Assembly: GCF_001690355.1 (NCBI RefSeq)
Contig: NZ_LZHG01000014.1
Coordinates: 62,001-126,000 of the forward strand
Length of the DNA stretch: 64,000 nt
DNA from: Gilliamella sp. Choc4-2
GTDB taxonomy: Bacteria > Pseudomonadota > Gammaproteobacteria > Enterobacterales > Orbaceae
Reading direction: 5' to 3'
Part shown: positions 37,794-48,750 of the stretch, one piece after another
Layout of the letters: every line of letters starts with the position of its first letter
Numbering within the stretch: position 1 is the first letter of the stretch
Notes under the pieces: generated by a model
Told to the model about the DNA's origin: nothing
Seen by the model: only the letters and a program-made list of their open reading frames with translations
Database searches by the model: none
Position numbers and translations under genes: made by a program

Positions 37794-38164
37794 AAAACAT
37801 CATCCGTTAATTTTGTTTAAAATAGCAAATCACATCAGTTGATGTGTAATTGATAGCGTATATTGTAATGATTCTGAGTATTGGGTCTAGGGTTATTTAT
37901 AATAATATGAGTAATTAAATAATATTAACTGTAGATTTATATAAAATTGCTCAAATCCAATCTGAATGCATATCTTGGCTCTTTAAATATCCTTAATTTT
38001 ATAAAATTGAAAAATTTAACAAAGGCTATTTATTCTATACTCAAAAATATAATGATTAATTCTTTTTTATTAAAAATTTATCCCCAGAATAATGACAAGT
38101 GTTGGAGCATAAATTCAAGCAATATAAAAATTATCATCAGAAATAATATAAAGCTATTTTAAGA
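37794..38164. other. Gene-less stretch upstream of ettA
   Basis: The first 100 bases should hold the ettA promoter (minus strand). A 71-codon open frame at 37947-38162 has a composition dominated by Asn, Ile, Lys and Leu, as expected for random A+T-rich DNA, no clear ribosome-binding site and no recognisable family; I do not count it as a gene. Confidence 0.5.
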
Positions 38165-38189
38165 TATCCCACCTTTACTAAGTGGGATA
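38165..38189 (-). terminator. Terminator of nfsB
   Basis: tatcccac (38165-38172) pairs with gtgggata (38182-38189) with a 9-base loop, 21 bp after the nfsB stop on the minus strand; a moderately T-rich stretch follows. Confidence 0.65.
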
Positions 38190-38210
38190 ATTTGAAAACG
38201 TTATTCTTGT

Positions 38211-38855
38211 TTATAAAAACGTAAAAAGTTGCTCTTTCGGTAAGCGTGATTTTGGTCGATGGGCATTACCGTCATTTTCGGCTCGATAACCTAATGTGGC
38301 AACAACAATACTTTTAAGTCCTTTGCTTTTAAGATCTAAGATTTCATCCATTTTTTCAGAATTATATCCCTCAATGGCTGTTGAATCGATACCAATCGCT
38401 GCCGCAGCAAAAAGTAATTGTCCTAATGCAATGTACGCCTGTTTTCCTTCCCAACACTGTTGCGATTCGGGTGTTGCACTATTTAATTGGACAAAATAGC
38501 GTCTTCCTTGGTCTTGAGCCTGTTTTAATTCTGCTGTAGGTAAGCGCCCATCTTTTTCTTCTTGATTAAGCAGGTTAACTAAATGTGCTTCATCTAATGG
38601 GGTTTTGATACAAAAGACAATAGTGTGTGAAGATCCAGTGACTTTAGATTGGTTAAATTCAGTAATAGCCGGTAAAATTTTACTTTTTGCAGCGTTATTA
38701 TCAATAACATAAAAATGCCATGGCTGTGAGTTAACTGATGATGGGCTGTTTCTTAATACGGTTAATAATTGTTCTATTTTATCGGCTGGGATTTTTTGTG
38801 TTTCGTCATAATGTTTAGCTGTGTAGCGTTTTTCGGAAATATCCACAATGTTCAT
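38211..38855 (-). CDS. nfsB: Oxygen-insensitive NAD(P)H nitroreductase NfsB
   Basis: A 214-residue FMN-dependent nitroreductase (217 in E. coli). Family segments: SEKRYTAKHYD at the FMN phosphate site, SPSSVNSQPWHF near residue 40, DGRLPT in the middle, IGIDSTAIEGYNSEKMDEIL, and the C-terminal KSRLPKEQLF. It reduces nitroaromatics and quinones by two-electron steps in the cytoplasm. In contrast to the exported nitroreductase-like protein of the iron operon, the flavin-binding region is normal. It is monocistronic. Confidence 0.93.
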   Translation of the reverse strand: MNIVDISEKRYTAKHYDETQKIPADKIEQLLTVLRNSPSSVNSQPWHFYVIDNNAAKSKILPAITEFNQSKVTGSSHTIVFCIKTPLDEAHLVNLLNQEEKDGRLPTAELKQAQDQGRRYFVQLNSATPESQQCWEGKQAYIALGQLLFAAAAIGIDSTAIEGYNSEKMDEILDLKSKGLKSIVVATLGYRAENDGNAHRPKSRLPKEQLFTFL

Positions 38856-39048
38856 AGTTTGTCCCCATTAAGATGTAAAAATAACTTATATTATAATTAG
38901 AATTATTCCTAGCTCAACTTATTAATCTAATAGTTTCATTTTGATACTTAAGTGCTAATCAAACTGATTATATTTTTTAAAATGACATGCAGACTATGTT
39001 AATAGGTATTCTTCTATTGAAAATTATTAATACAGGAGGAAATAATCG

Positions 39049-39077
39049 TTGACACAATCATCATCATTTGATAAAAA
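39049..39077 (+). promoter_or_regulatory. leu operon promoter
   Basis: TTGACA at 39049-39054 is a perfect -35 box, followed after 17 bases by TAAAAA at 39072-39077 (4/6 match). Transcription would begin near 39084, giving a leader of about 235 bases before leuA. Confidence 0.7.
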
Positions 39078-39122
39078 TATCACCAATTTAGTTTTTCATT
39101 GAATTTATAAATAGAGATTTTT

Positions 39123-39200
39123 ATGTTTATTAGCTATTTATTACTCGACCTCAGTTTCCTCCTCGCATCAACTTGCGCGGATAGCTTGTGTGTGGAGTAA
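39123..39200 (+). CDS. leuL: leu operon leader peptide
   Basis: A 25-codon open frame (ATG at 39123, TAA at 39198-39200). Seven of the 25 residues are leucine: codons 6, 7, 8, 10, 13, 14 and 22, five of them within 9 codons near the start and middle (LLLDL, then FLL). It lies between the leu promoter and an attenuator. Its translation senses charged leucyl-tRNA: the ribosome would stall on codons 13-14 (39159-39164), which overlap the first attenuator segment. The peptide itself probably has no function. Confidence 0.9.
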   Translation: MFISYLLLDLSFLLASTCADSLCVE

Positions 39201-39264
39201 AAAAGTTATTTAATAAACAGCTCAACAAATAAACAAGAACCCGCGCTAAAGTGCGGGTTTTTTT
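39161..39264 (+). promoter_or_regulatory. leu transcription attenuator
   Basis: Four segments can be paired by hand. Segment 1 (39161-39167, cctcgca) pairs with segment 2 (39174-39180, tgcgcgg) with one mismatch; segment 2 (39175-39180, gcgcgg) alternatively pairs perfectly with segment 3 (39241-39246, ccgcgc); segment 3 is inside the terminator stem aacccgcgc (39238-39246) with gtgcgggtt (39251-39259, one G-U), loop taaa, followed by ttttttgttttt. A ribosome held at Leu codons 13-14 covers segment 1, allows 2:3 pairing and prevents termination; with plentiful leucine the terminator forms. Confidence 0.92.
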
Positions 39265-39318
39265 GTTTTTATAACTTGAAATACCGAGCTAGCGCCAAAA
39301 TATATAAAAGGAAGAACA

Positions 39319-40866
39319 ATGAACGATCAAGTCATTATTTTTGATACTACATTACGTGACGGTGAACAAGCGTTACAAGCAAGTTTGAGCGTTAAAGAAA
39401 AGTTACAAATAGCGCTTGCTTTAGAGCGAATGCGGGTCGATGTGATGGAAGTTGGCTTTCCTGTTTCATCTCCTGGTGATTTTGAATCAGTTCAAACGAT
39501 TGCTAAGACCATTAAAGATAGCTGTGTTTGTGCACTGTCTCGTTGTGTTGATAAAGATATTGATGTTGCTGCCGAAGCATTAAAAGTTGCAGATCAGTTT
39601 CGAATTCATACTTTTATGGCAACATCAACCTTACATGTTAAAGATAAATTAAAAATGACATTTGATGATGTCATTGAAAGAGCTGTGCACTGTATTAAAC
39701 GTGCACGTAATTATACTAATGATGTGGAGTTTTCTTGTGAAGATGCAGGCCGTACCCCAATTGATAACTTATGTCGTATCGTTGAAGCAGCAATTAAAGC
39801 AGGGGCAAGAACGATCAATATTCCGGATACTGTCGGTTATACTGTCCCTTATCAATTTGGTAGCATTATTCGTACCCTATTTGAACGTGTCCCGAACATT
39901 GATCAAGCGATTATCTCTGTTCATTGTCATGATGACTTGGGCATGTCGGTGGCTAACTCGATTAGCGCGGTTCAAGAAGGTGCTCGGCAAATTGAAGGGG
40001 CGATGAATGGTTTAGGAGAACGTGCGGGTAATACCGCACTTGAAGAAGTTATTATGGCGATTAAAGTTCGTCAAAATATCTTAAACGTTCACACAAATAT
40101 TAATCATCAAGAGATTTATCGTACCAGCCAAATTGTTAGCCAAATTACTAACATGCCAATTCCAAGTAATAAAGCAATTATTGGTAGTAACGCTTTTGCC
40201 CACTCCTCAGGAATTCATCAAGATGGGGTTTTAAAAAATCGTGAAACTTACGAAATTATGACCCCTGAATCAATCGGATTAAATCAAATCCAATTAAATT
40301 TAACCTCTCGCTCAGGACGAGCCGCCGTTAAACATCGTTTAGAAGAACTTGGTTATCACGATAAAGATTATAACTTAGATCAAGTCTATGAGGCATTTTT
40401 AGAATTAGCTGATAAAAAAGGCCAAGTATTCGATTATGATTTAGAGGCATTAATATTTATCAATCAATTAAAAGATGAAAAAGAACATTATGTTTTAGAT
40501 TATTTTAATGTTCAATCAGGTTCGACGGTTGTTTCAACCGCTTCGGTTAGCTTGTTAATTGGTGATAGAAAGTATTCTGATGCTGCAACGGGTAACGGTC
40601 CTGTTGATGCTGTTTATCAAGCTATCAACCGTATTACTGGCGAACCTATTTCGATTGTAAAATATCAATTAGCTTCTAAAGGACAAGGTGAAAATGCTTT
40701 AGGACAAGTTGATATTGTTGCCGAATATAAAGGTCGTAAGTTCCATGGTGTGGGGCTTGCAACTGATATTGTTCACTCATCGGCTTTGGCTTTAATTAAT
40801 GTATTGAATAATGTATATAGAGCAAATCAAGTTGCACAAGAAAAACAAAAATTACATCATGACTAA
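39319..40866 (+). CDS. leuA: 2-isopropylmalate synthase LeuA
   Basis: A 515-residue enzyme (523 in E. coli) that joins acetyl-CoA and 2-oxoisovalerate, the first committed step to leucine. The catalytic barrel begins with [10 protein letters not shown]; the metal ligands are Asp10-region (TLRD) and His202 and His204 in VHCHDDLG. The C-terminal leucine-binding regulatory domain (about 395-515) is present, so feedback inhibition is expected in addition to attenuation. First structural gene after the attenuator, with an AAGGAAG ribosome-binding site. Confidence 0.97.
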   Translation: MNDQVIIFDTTLRDGEQALQASLSVKEKLQIALALERMRVDVMEVGFPVSSPGDFESVQTIAKTIKDSCVCALSRCVDKDIDVAAEALKVADQFRIHTFMATSTLHVKDKLKMTFDDVIERAVHCIKRARNYTNDVEFSCEDAGRTPIDNLCRIVEAAIKAGARTINIPDTVGYTVPYQFGSIIRTLFERVPNIDQAIISVHCHDDLGMSVANSISAVQEGARQIEGAMNGLGERAGNTALEEVIMAIKVRQNILNVHTNINHQEIYRTSQIVSQITNMPIPSNKAIIGSNAFAHSSGIHQDGVLKNRETYEIMTPESIGLNQIQLNLTSRSGRAAVKHRLEELGYHDKDYNLDQVYEAFLELADKKGQVFDYDLEALIFINQLKDEKEHYVLDYFNVQSGSTVVSTASVSLLIGDRKYSDAATGNGPVDAVYQAINRITGEPISIVKYQLASKGQGENALGQVDIVAEYKGRKFHGVGLATDIVHSSALALINVLNNVYRANQVAQEKQKLHHD

Positions 40867-40875
40867 AAAATAATT

Positions 40876-40900
40876 TGTTTTGCCGTTTAACAGCAAAACA
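40876..40900 (+). repeat. Hairpin between leuA and leuB
   Basis: tgttttgc (40876-40883) and gcaaaaca (40893-40900) form a perfect 8-bp stem with a 9-base loop in the 67-bp gap. No U-run follows, so it is not a terminator; a stability or processing role is possible. Confidence 0.55.
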
Positions 40901-40930
40901 TGAAAATTAATTTAGATTGTAAAGGAATAA

Positions 40931-42010
<1,080 letters not shown>

Positions 42011-42013
<3 letters not shown>

Positions 42014-42098
42014 TTGAATTAGCTATGTTAAATGTGTAGTAAAGGGATACTCAAGTATGCAGAATAAACTGCTCCTTGTATCCTTTTTAATTCAATTA
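42011..42098 (+). promoter_or_regulatory. Nested hairpin between leuB and leuC
   Basis: Outer arms taattgaatt (42011-42020) and aattcaatta (42089-42098) enclose inner arms aaagggatac (42041-42050) and gtatcctttt-type (42078-42087, one G-U), and the inner loop contains a further small stem gcag/ctgc. The inner stem is followed directly by a short T-run, so it looks like a terminator that the outer arms extend. The left outer arm includes the leuB stop codon. It may set the ratio of leuCD to leuAB or be a processing site. Confidence 0.6.
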
Positions 42099-42169
42099 AT
42101 TATAGTATTAGTAAATAATGTCAAAGTTTAAAACTAATACCAGTTGTAAAAAATAATAAGGAATCTGCA

Positions 42170-43570
42170 ATGTCAAAAACACTGTATCAGAAATTATATG
42201 ATGCGCATGTCGTTTATGAGGCTCCAAATGAAACGCCTATTTTATATATTGATCGTCATTTAGTTCATGAAGTCACCTCTCCACAGGCCTTTGATAGCCT
42301 GCGTGCAATGAATCGTAAAGTTCGCCAGCCCAATAAGACTTTTGCAACTATGGATCATAATACTTCAACCAAAAGTAATGATTTAAATGCTTGCAGCGAA
42401 ATGGCTCGCATTCAATTAACTGAACTGGCAAAAAATGCCAAAGAGTTTGGTGTTTCGTTATATGATTTACAAAGCCCACTACGTGGTATTGTCCATGTAG
42501 TCGGTCCTGAGCAAGGTATGACTTTACCGGGTATGACTATTGTGTGTGGTGATTCGCACACTGCAACACATGGCGCATTTGGTGCATTAGCTTTTGGTAT
42601 TGGTACTTCCGAAGTTGAGCATGTATTAGCAACTCAAACCTTAAAACAAGGTCGAGCTAAAACTATGAAAATTGAAGTTAAAGGAGATGTTGTTGATGGC
42701 ATTACCGCTAAGGATATTATTTTAGCTATCATTGGCAAAACAACCAGTGCTGGCGGTACAGGTCATGTAGTTGAATTTTGTGGTGATGTTATTAAATCAT
42801 TATCAATGGAAGGACGCATGACGTTGTGTAATATGGCAATTGAAATGGGAGCTAAAGCTGGCATAATTGCACCAGATGAAGTCACTTTTGAGTACTTAAA
42901 AGATCGCCAATTTTCACCAAAAGGTGAAGACTTCGACAAAGCGGTTGCTTATTGGAAAACGCTAAAAACCGACGAAGGTGCACATTTTGATACAGTTGTG
43001 ACGTTAGAAGGAAAAGATATCGCACCACAAGTCACTTGGGGAACGAACCCTGGTCAAGTAACTTCAATTGATGCAACAGTACCTAATCCTAATAATTTTG
43101 CTGATCCTATTGAAAAACACTCTGCTGAGCGTGCATTAGCTTATATGGGATTAACCGCTGGTACCAAAATGACTGATATTAAGATCAATAAAGTATTTAT
43201 TGGTTCTTGTACAAACTCACGTATAGAAGATTTACGAGCTGCTGCGCAAATTGCTAAAGACCGTAAAGTTGCTGAAGGTGTACAAGCATTAGTTGTACCT
43301 GGTTCAGGACCAGTGAAAGAACAAGCTGAAGCCGAAGGATTAGATAAGATTTTTATTGATGCAGGATTTGAATGGCGCTTACCAGGTTGCTCTATGTGTC
43401 TTGCAATGAACGATGATAAATTAGCCCCGGGAGATCGCTGCGCATCAACCAGCAACCGTAATTTTGAAGGTCGCCAAGGACGCGATGCTAGAACACATTT
43501 AGTTAGTCCTGCTATGGCAGCAGCCGCAGCTATTACTGGTCATTTTACAGATATTCGCAAACCATTTTAA
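42170..43570 (+). CDS. leuC: 3-isopropylmalate dehydratase large subunit LeuC
   Basis: A 466-residue aconitase-family subunit, equal in length to E. coli LeuC. The three [4Fe-4S] cysteines are visible in GSCTNSR (about residue 347) and PGCSMC (about 407 and 410). Other signatures: [26 protein letters not shown]. It works with LeuD to isomerise 2- to 3-isopropylmalate. The gap to leuD is 13 bp. Confidence 0.97.
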   Translation: MSKTLYQKLYDAHVVYEAPNETPILYIDRHLVHEVTSPQAFDSLRAMNRKVRQPNKTFATMDHNTSTKSNDLNACSEMARIQLTELAKNAKEFGVSLYDLQSPLRGIVHVVGPEQGMTLPGMTIVCGDSHTATHGAFGALAFGIGTSEVEHVLATQTLKQGRAKTMKIEVKGDVVDGITAKDIILAIIGKTTSAGGTGHVVEFCGDVIKSLSMEGRMTLCNMAIEMGAKAGIIAPDEVTFEYLKDRQFSPKGEDFDKAVAYWKTLKTDEGAHFDTVVTLEGKDIAPQVTWGTNPGQVTSIDATVPNPNNFADPIEKHSAERALAYMGLTAGTKMTDIKINKVFIGSCTNSRIEDLRAAAQIAKDRKVAEGVQALVVPGSGPVKEQAEAEGLDKIFIDAGFEWRLPGCSMCLAMNDDKLAPGDRCASTSNRNFEGRQGRDARTHLVSPAMAAAAAITGHFTDIRKPF

Positions 43571-43583
43571 GGAGAGACTTGTC

Positions 43584-44186
43584 ATGGCAAAATTTACAAA
43601 ACATACTGGGCTAGTCGTTCCTTTGGATGCGGCTAATGTTGATACAGATGCAATCATTCCAAAACAGTTTTTACAGAAAGTAACACGCACTGGATTTGGT
43701 AAACATGCCTTTCATGAATGGCGCTTTTTAGATGATGCTGGCGAACAGCCTAACCCTGAATTTGTCTTGAATAAACCCCGCTATAAAGGTGCCAGTATTT
43801 TATTAACACGTGAAAATTTTGGTTGTGGTTCTTCTCGTGAACATGCTCCATGGGCACTTGCTGATTATGGATTTAAAACTATTATTGGTTCAAGTTTTGC
43901 CGATATTTTTTATAATAACTCATTTAACAATCAGTTATTACTGGTTAATTTATCCGAAGAAGATATCGATGAGCTATTTAAAATTGTCGAAGCTAATGAA
44001 GGCGTTGAATTTACCATCGATTTAGTTAATGAAGTGGTCATTGCCGGCGATAAGCAATATTCATTTAAAATTGATGCTTTTAAACGTCATTGCTTGTTAA
44101 ATGGGTTAGATAATATTGGCTTAACCCTACAACATGAAGATGCAATTAGCGACTTTGAACATAAAATTCCAAGCTTTTTAGCTTAA
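43584..44186 (+). CDS. leuD: 3-isopropylmalate dehydratase small subunit LeuD
   Basis: A 200-residue swivel-domain subunit (201 in E. coli). Signatures: [14 protein letters not shown] near the start and [16 protein letters not shown] in the middle, which binds the substrate. It completes the LeuCD isomerase. Ribosome-binding site AAGGAGAG before the ATG. Last gene of the leu operon. Confidence 0.97.
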   Translation: MAKFTKHTGLVVPLDAANVDTDAIIPKQFLQKVTRTGFGKHAFHEWRFLDDAGEQPNPEFVLNKPRYKGASILLTRENFGCGSSREHAPWALADYGFKTIIGSSFADIFYNNSFNNQLLLVNLSEEDIDELFKIVEANEGVEFTIDLVNEVVIAGDKQYSFKIDAFKRHCLLNGLDNIGLTLQHEDAISDFEHKIPSFLA

Positions 44187-44196
44187 TTTTATTAAA

Positions 44197-44213
44197 GGGC
44201 GCAAATTGCGCCC
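44197..44213. terminator. Terminator hairpin between leuD and rpoN
   Basis: gggcgca and tgcgccc form a 7-bp GC-rich stem with a 3-base loop 10 bp after leuD. The T-rich flank (ctttaataaaatt) is on the minus side, so it suits rpoN better; it probably works for both convergent transcripts. Confidence 0.7.
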
Positions 44214-44258
44214 ATGATTAAAATAAGCGATATATATCCAAAAAATTTAAATTCAAAT

Positions 44259-45677
44259 TTAAAGCTGTTTTCGTTGACTTGATGGTGGAATTGATAAGGC
44301 TTCACGGTATTTTGCTACGGTGCGACGTGCAATAATAATACCTTGTTCTTCAAGTATCGAAACTAATTTACTATCACTTAATGGCTTTTTACTATTTTCT
44401 GCCGATATATATTTTTTAATTAATGCTTGGATAGCTGTAGATGAAACCTCACCACCTGAATCATTATTAACATGACTTGAGAAAAAGAATTTAAGTTCAT
44501 AAATTCCGCTTGGACAATGCAAATATTTTTGAGTTGTTACACGAGAAATGGTCGATTCATGCATATCAATTGCCGTTGCAACATCTGACAAAATCATTGG
44601 TTTCATGTATTCAGTACCATGTTCAAAAAAAGCTTGCTGATGCTCAACAATAAATTGGCTGACTTTTAATAAGGTTTCGTTACGGTTTTCGATGCTTTTA
44701 ATAAACCAATTAGCTTCTTGCACATGAGATCTAATATATTGCCCATCACTTTCATTTGCTAATTTTGCCATATCAGCGTATTGCTGGTTAATACGTAAAG
44801 CTGGAACTGTATCGCTATTTAAATACACAATCCATTTTCCTTGTACCTTTTTTACCATGACATCAGGTATGACATAGTCTGGAGAAGCAGTATTAACCAA
44901 ATCGCCGGGATAAGGTTGTAAACGTTGTATAAAATCAACAGCCTCTTTTAACTGTTCATCTGTTGTATTTAACACTTTTTTTAAGTTTCTATAATCGCGT
45001 ATGGCTAATAAGTCTAAATAATTATCAATAATTTGTTTAACTAATGATGGAGTGTCTAAATGTTGAATTTGAATAGACAAACACTCTTGCAACGATCTGG
45101 CACCAACACCGATAGGATCAAAATTCCATATTCGTTTCAATACTGCTTCAACTTCGGCAATTTCAACTTCATCATTACCTTGCTCTTCAAGTATTTCTTC
45201 TGTTGAAACTGTTAAATAGCCTCTCTCATCTATAGCTTCAATAATAGATACCGCTATCGCCCTATCTGTATCGCTAAAGGGTGTTAGTTCAAGTTGCCAT
45301 TCCAGATAATCATGTAATGTTTCGTGAGTTTCACCTTGATAGATAGGCAATTCATCATTACGATAATCTGAGTTAGTTCCAGATGGAGTTCCAGCGCTAT
45401 AAATGTCATCTAAAGATGCATCCAGTGGAATATCATCAGGAATTTCTTTGCTATCTAAAGCCTCACGCGTATCAATATTTTCTGTTTCATCGTTTTGTTT
45501 AACGTTCACTTCGTCATATTGATCATCAATTTCAAGCAATGGATTGTTTTCAAGCGCAGTTTGAATTTCTTGTTGGAGTTCTAAAGTTGACAACTGTAGT
45601 AATTTAATCGCCAATTGTAATTGTGGCGTCATCGATAACTGTTGAGAAATTTTCAGTTGTAAACTTGGTTTTATCAT
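44259..45677 (-). CDS. rpoN: RNA polymerase sigma-54 factor RpoN
   Basis: A 472-residue sigma-54 (477 in E. coli). Region I is the Gln/Leu-rich stretch after [15 protein letters not shown]; an acidic region II follows (about 55-110); the core-binding domain, the helix-turn-helix and the C-terminal RpoN box [10 protein letters not shown] are all present, so it is complete. Its ATG overlaps the lptB stop in an ATGA. It would need enhancer-binding activators, none of which is encoded in this window. Confidence 0.96.
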   Translation of the reverse strand: MIKPSLQLKISQQLSMTPQLQLAIKLLQLSTLELQQEIQTALENNPLLEIDDQYDEVNVKQNDETENIDTREALDSKEIPDDIPLDASLDDIYSAGTPSGTNSDYRNDELPIYQGETHETLHDYLEWQLELTPFSDTDRAIAVSIIEAIDERGYLTVSTEEILEEQGNDEVEIAEVEAVLKRIWNFDPIGVGARSLQECLSIQIQHLDTPSLVKQIIDNYLDLLAIRDYRNLKKVLNTTDEQLKEAVDFIQRLQPYPGDLVNTASPDYVIPDVMVKKVQGKWIVYLNSDTVPALRINQQYADMAKLANESDGQYIRSHVQEANWFIKSIENRNETLLKVSQFIVEHQQAFFEHGTEYMKPMILSDVATAIDMHESTISRVTTQKYLHCPSGIYELKFFFSSHVNNDSGGEVSSTAIQALIKKYISAENSKKPLSDSKLVSILEEQGIIIARRTVAKYREALSIPPSSQRKQL

Positions 45678-46399
45678 AATCTAAATTCATTACCTAGATA
45701 AACCCTTTTAACATATTCGTTACTTAGAATATCATTTGGGGTACCTTCAGCAATTAAATGCCCTTTATTGACAATATAAGCTCGTTCACAAACATCAAGC
45801 GTTTCACGCACATTATGATCGGTAATCAAAACACCCAGCCCTCGATCTCTAAGATGTTTAATAATATGTTTTATATCTATTACTGAAATCGGATCAACTC
45901 CCGCGAAAGGCTCGTCAAGTAAAATAAACTTAGGATTGGCCGCCAATGCTCGAGCAATTTCAACTCGACGTCTCTCACCACCAGATAAAGATTGCCCTAT
46001 ACTGTCACGAATATGAGTAATATGGAATTCTTCAAGTAATTCTTCAGCTCGATTAATTTTTTCTCTTTTATCAATATCATTGCGCGTTTCTAAAATCGCC
46101 ATAATGTTATCAATAACCGAAAGCTTTCTAAAAATAGACGCTTCTTGTGGTAAATAACCAATACCTTTTTGCGCCCGTTCATGTAAAGGCAAAATGCTAA
46201 TATCATGATCATCAAGATAAATCTTTCCAGCATTTAAAGTAACAATACCAACTACCATATAGAAAGTTGTGGTTTTACCTGCGCCATTTGGTCCTAATAA
46301 TCCAACAATCTCACCTGAATTTACAGTTAAGCTGACATTTTCAACAACGCGTTTTTTCTTATATACTTTGACCAGATTTTCCGCTTTTAAAATTGACAT
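45674..46399 (-). CDS. lptB: LPS export ABC ATPase LptB
   Basis: A 241-residue ATPase, the same as E. coli LptB. Walker [10 protein letters not shown], signature LSGGERRR, Walker [14 protein letters not shown], and the switch His (ITDHNVRE). It powers LptFG to extract LPS from the inner membrane and pass it to the LptC-LptA bridge. It is one base after lptA and overlaps rpoN by four bases. Confidence 0.97.
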   Translation of the reverse strand: MSILKAENLVKVYKKKRVVENVSLTVNSGEIVGLLGPNGAGKTTTFYMVVGIVTLNAGKIYLDDHDISILPLHERAQKGIGYLPQEASIFRKLSVIDNIMAILETRNDIDKREKINRAEELLEEFHITHIRDSIGQSLSGGERRRVEIARALAANPKFILLDEPFAGVDPISVIDIKHIIKHLRDRGLGVLITDHNVRETLDVCERAYIVNKGHLIAEGTPNDILSNEYVKRVYLGNEFRL

Positions 46400-46400
46400 T

Positions 46401-46955
46401 TTATTTATTCATCTCTTTAATTTGGTTTGGGATGATAGTACTTTTTACTCTTTCATTTTTGCCTGGGTGCGCAGAAATTTGTTGTTTTTTCACATCATAA
46501 CTAATAAGTTGACTAGTAATGTGATTATCTTGTTGAAATAATTCAGCATTACCTTTTAATGTCACATTATTTTGCTTCACATCATAAATAATTAGAGCAG
46601 AATGCCCCGTAACAATTTTATTCTTTTCAGGGAGTATCTGTTTAAAATTAACTGGTTTGCCATAAGCAGTAATTTTTTGTTTTGATGAATCTTGCATATC
46701 CGTAATAACGACTTTATCTGCAATAATGGTTAGCCCTTCTTGCACAACATGCACATTTCCACTAAAAGTAATCATATTTTTTTCAATATCAATTTGTTGA
46801 TTGTCGGCGTCAATGGTAATCGGCTTATTATCAACAAGTGTTTTTTGTTCTTGTTTTTCAGCCGGTGATTGATTGTTAAAATCAGCTGCAAAGCAACTAA
46901 ATGTTACAGGCAGCAATAAAAATAGTGAAATAACGACCTTTTTTTGCGAACTCAT
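46401..46955 (-). CDS. lptA: Periplasmic LPS bridge protein LptA
   Basis: A 184-residue periplasmic protein (185 in E. coli). A signal peptide ends near SCFAADF. The OstA/jellyroll domain follows, with INPxAD-like [20 protein letters not shown] and [13 protein letters not shown]. It polymerises between LptC and the outer-membrane LptDE. Gap of three bases to lptC. Confidence 0.94.
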   Translation of the reverse strand: MSSQKKVVISLFLLLPVTFSCFAADFNNQSPAEKQEQKTLVDNKPITIDADNQQIDIEKNMITFSGNVHVVQEGLTIIADKVVITDMQDSSKQKITAYGKPVNFKQILPEKNKIVTGHSALIIYDVKQNNVTLKGNAELFQQDNHITSQLISYDVKKQQISAHPGKNERVKSTIIPNQIKEMNK

Positions 46956-46958
46956 GTT

Positions 46959-47522
46959 TTACTTTACCTCAGTATTATAGTATGTTTTTATATTTTCTAG
47001 AATATCGGCTGTTTTGGCTTGTAAATCTCCATTTAATCCAATTCCTGTTGAATAAAATCCGGCTCCCTTAAGTATAACTGGATCTTTTGATGTCACATGC
47101 TGTGTTGTTAAATCAACTACCGCATTATCGGTAATTACTTGATGTAATTGTGCATCGGGAATCAAATTATCCAATTGAACATCTTGATAAAGGTAAATGA
47201 GTTTATCGTTAGTTAACGTTGCTTTTTTAGCACGGATATGCCATGTTGCTACATGATCTTTATCATAAAGTGTTAAATTAGGTAAATCAAACTCTGTATT
47301 TTCCGTATCATCAAAATACCAAACATGGGCAGATTCAATTTCATAAAGAATTTCGCCTGATATATCATAAACTTTTGTAATCATATCATCACTTTGATAG
47401 ATCGGCGTATTAGGTAAAATTGCTGTTGGTTGTGTAGTTACATCATCATTTTTTTGATAATTATAATAGGCACCAATAATTATGATAAGAAGTAAAATAT
47501 AGATTAAATTTTTTTTATTCAT
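46959..47522 (-). CDS. lptC: LPS export inner-membrane protein LptC
   Basis: A 187-residue bitopic protein (191 in E. coli): one N-terminal helix (about 5-22), then the periplasmic jellyroll with YDISGEILYEIESAHVWYFDDT. It docks LPS from LptBFG onto LptA. In enterics kdsC and kdsD precede it; here it is first in the run and 1.2 kb of non-coding DNA lie upstream. Confidence 0.93.
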   Translation of the reverse strand: MNKKNLIYILLLIIIIGAYYNYQKNDDVTTQPTAILPNTPIYQSDDMITKVYDISGEILYEIESAHVWYFDDTENTEFDLPNLTLYDKDHVATWHIRAKKATLTNDKLIYLYQDVQLDNLIPDAQLHQVITDNAVVDLTTQHVTSKDPVILKGAGFYSTGIGLNGDLQAKTADILENIKTYYNTEVK

Positions 47523-48135
47523 AACATAAGTTAATCACGCAATTAAAGTTAATTGAAATTAGGGAAAATTATTATTTTAATAAAATAAAAACTTCGATTA
47601 TTCTACTTTATTTTTTATTAAATTAATATCGAACATTAAAATAATGTTAAATCGTTTTTTGGCAATAAATCAAAATTATTAACATGTGAGATGAACGAAG
47701 AAGCAGGATCCCCATTTTATTAATTTGTTTATTTGTCAGCTATCATTTTGAGCAATAATCTCAACATCTCCATTAGATAAATTTCAAACATAACCAACTA
47801 AACTTAGTTTTTGGGTTTACTGATAAGTAAAAAACGAAACCCTACACCTTACATACGACCGACAACATTTATTTTAACTTTCTTAATCATTTTGTAACCT
47901 TATTTTATTATAATTCGAACATATTTATTTTAATGATAAAATACTAATTTAGATTCTAAATACGAAATATAATTTCTTACCATGGTAAATAATTTATATA
48001 AAAAATAAATACTAAATTTCTAGTTTAATTTTAAACTCATTAATAACTTTACTATTACTAAATTTTTAATTATGAACTAAATTTATTTCTCAATAAAATA
48101 AACACGAATAAATAATTAAAACGATAGAAATAAAA
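47523..48135. other. Gene-less A+T-rich stretch upstream of lptC
   Basis: 613 bp with no recognisable gene or RNA. The lptC promoter must be in the first part. Stops occur often in all frames and I see no protein-like fragments. Confidence 0.5.
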
Positions 48136-48599
48136 ATGTTATTAAAATATAGAAAAAGCCTGCTCTTTATTTAGCTATTTTCAATATTAAGCTACTATAC
48201 CTTTGATTCATATTCTTTTGCCAATACTAAAATTGATTAAACAAAGAAATTGGCAGAGTTATTGATGAATTTAATGGTGGAAAGCCTATTATAACGGTAA
48301 CATCTATAATGTAATTGGAAGAAATATTACTAAGAACGGTTATAACTTAGGCCAAAAACATCAACATGTTGAATTTATAAAAATCTATTATTATCAGTGT
48401 GTTAATCATAAATTATTCAAAATAACTATGGACATGTTGCCATGGTAAGTAAAGTAACTGACAACGAAATTCCATACCAAATGTAAGCAGTGCAGCAACT
48501 TCGACTTTAGTACTTAAAAATGGAAAATGGATAATAGAGAATTATGGCGTTTTAGGTTATTTACGAACATATTTAATTATTCCTTCAATATTCTTTTAA
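48136..48599 (+). pseudogene. Decayed CHAP-domain amidase gene
   Basis: Broken gene reconstructed from pieces. From the ATG at 48136 a signal-peptide-like start (MLLKYRKSLLFI) meets a TAG. Then KEIGRVIDEFNGG and, one frame over, WKAYYNGNIYNVIGRN, YNLGQKHQHVEFIKIYYYQ; next NYGHVAMVSKVTDNEI (48424-48471); and, after another shift, VSSAATSTLVLKNGKW and GVLGYLRTYL to a TAA at 48597. This order (GYNLG-x2-Q-C-VEF-x-K-x-YYY, GHVA-x-V, then LGYLR) is that of CHAP cysteine amidases. The catalytic cysteine position before VEF reads His here, while the His of GHVA (48433-48435) remains. At least three frame changes and an internal stop make it non-functional. Relatives cut peptidoglycan and some are secreted toxins. 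Confidence 0.68.
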
Positions 48600-48653
48600 A
48601 TGATTGTAACAAGCTATTTTTAAAATAAATTATCTTTCTGTACAAAAAGTTAT

Positions 48654-48700
48654 AGATTCTAACTTACCTGATCATAAAAATGATCGGTAAACTAGAATCT
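48654..48700. terminator. Long hairpin between CHAP remnant and FHA-like gene
   Basis: Arms 48654-48674 and 48681-48700 pair over about 20 bases with one bulge and two G-U pairs; outer part agattcta/tagaatct, inner part gatca/tgatc, loop taaaaa. It lies about 50 bp after the stop of the minus-strand exoprotein gene and would act as a terminator from either side. Confidence 0.72.
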
Positions 48701-48750
48701 CAATGCTACTTATAAATAACAGAATTTATAAACGTAATAATTGGGGTTGG

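Noticed and set aside
37947-38162. 71-codon open frame between ettA and nfsB
   Set aside because: Asn/Ile/Lys/Leu-dominated composition expected of random A+T-rich DNA, no clear ribosome-binding site.
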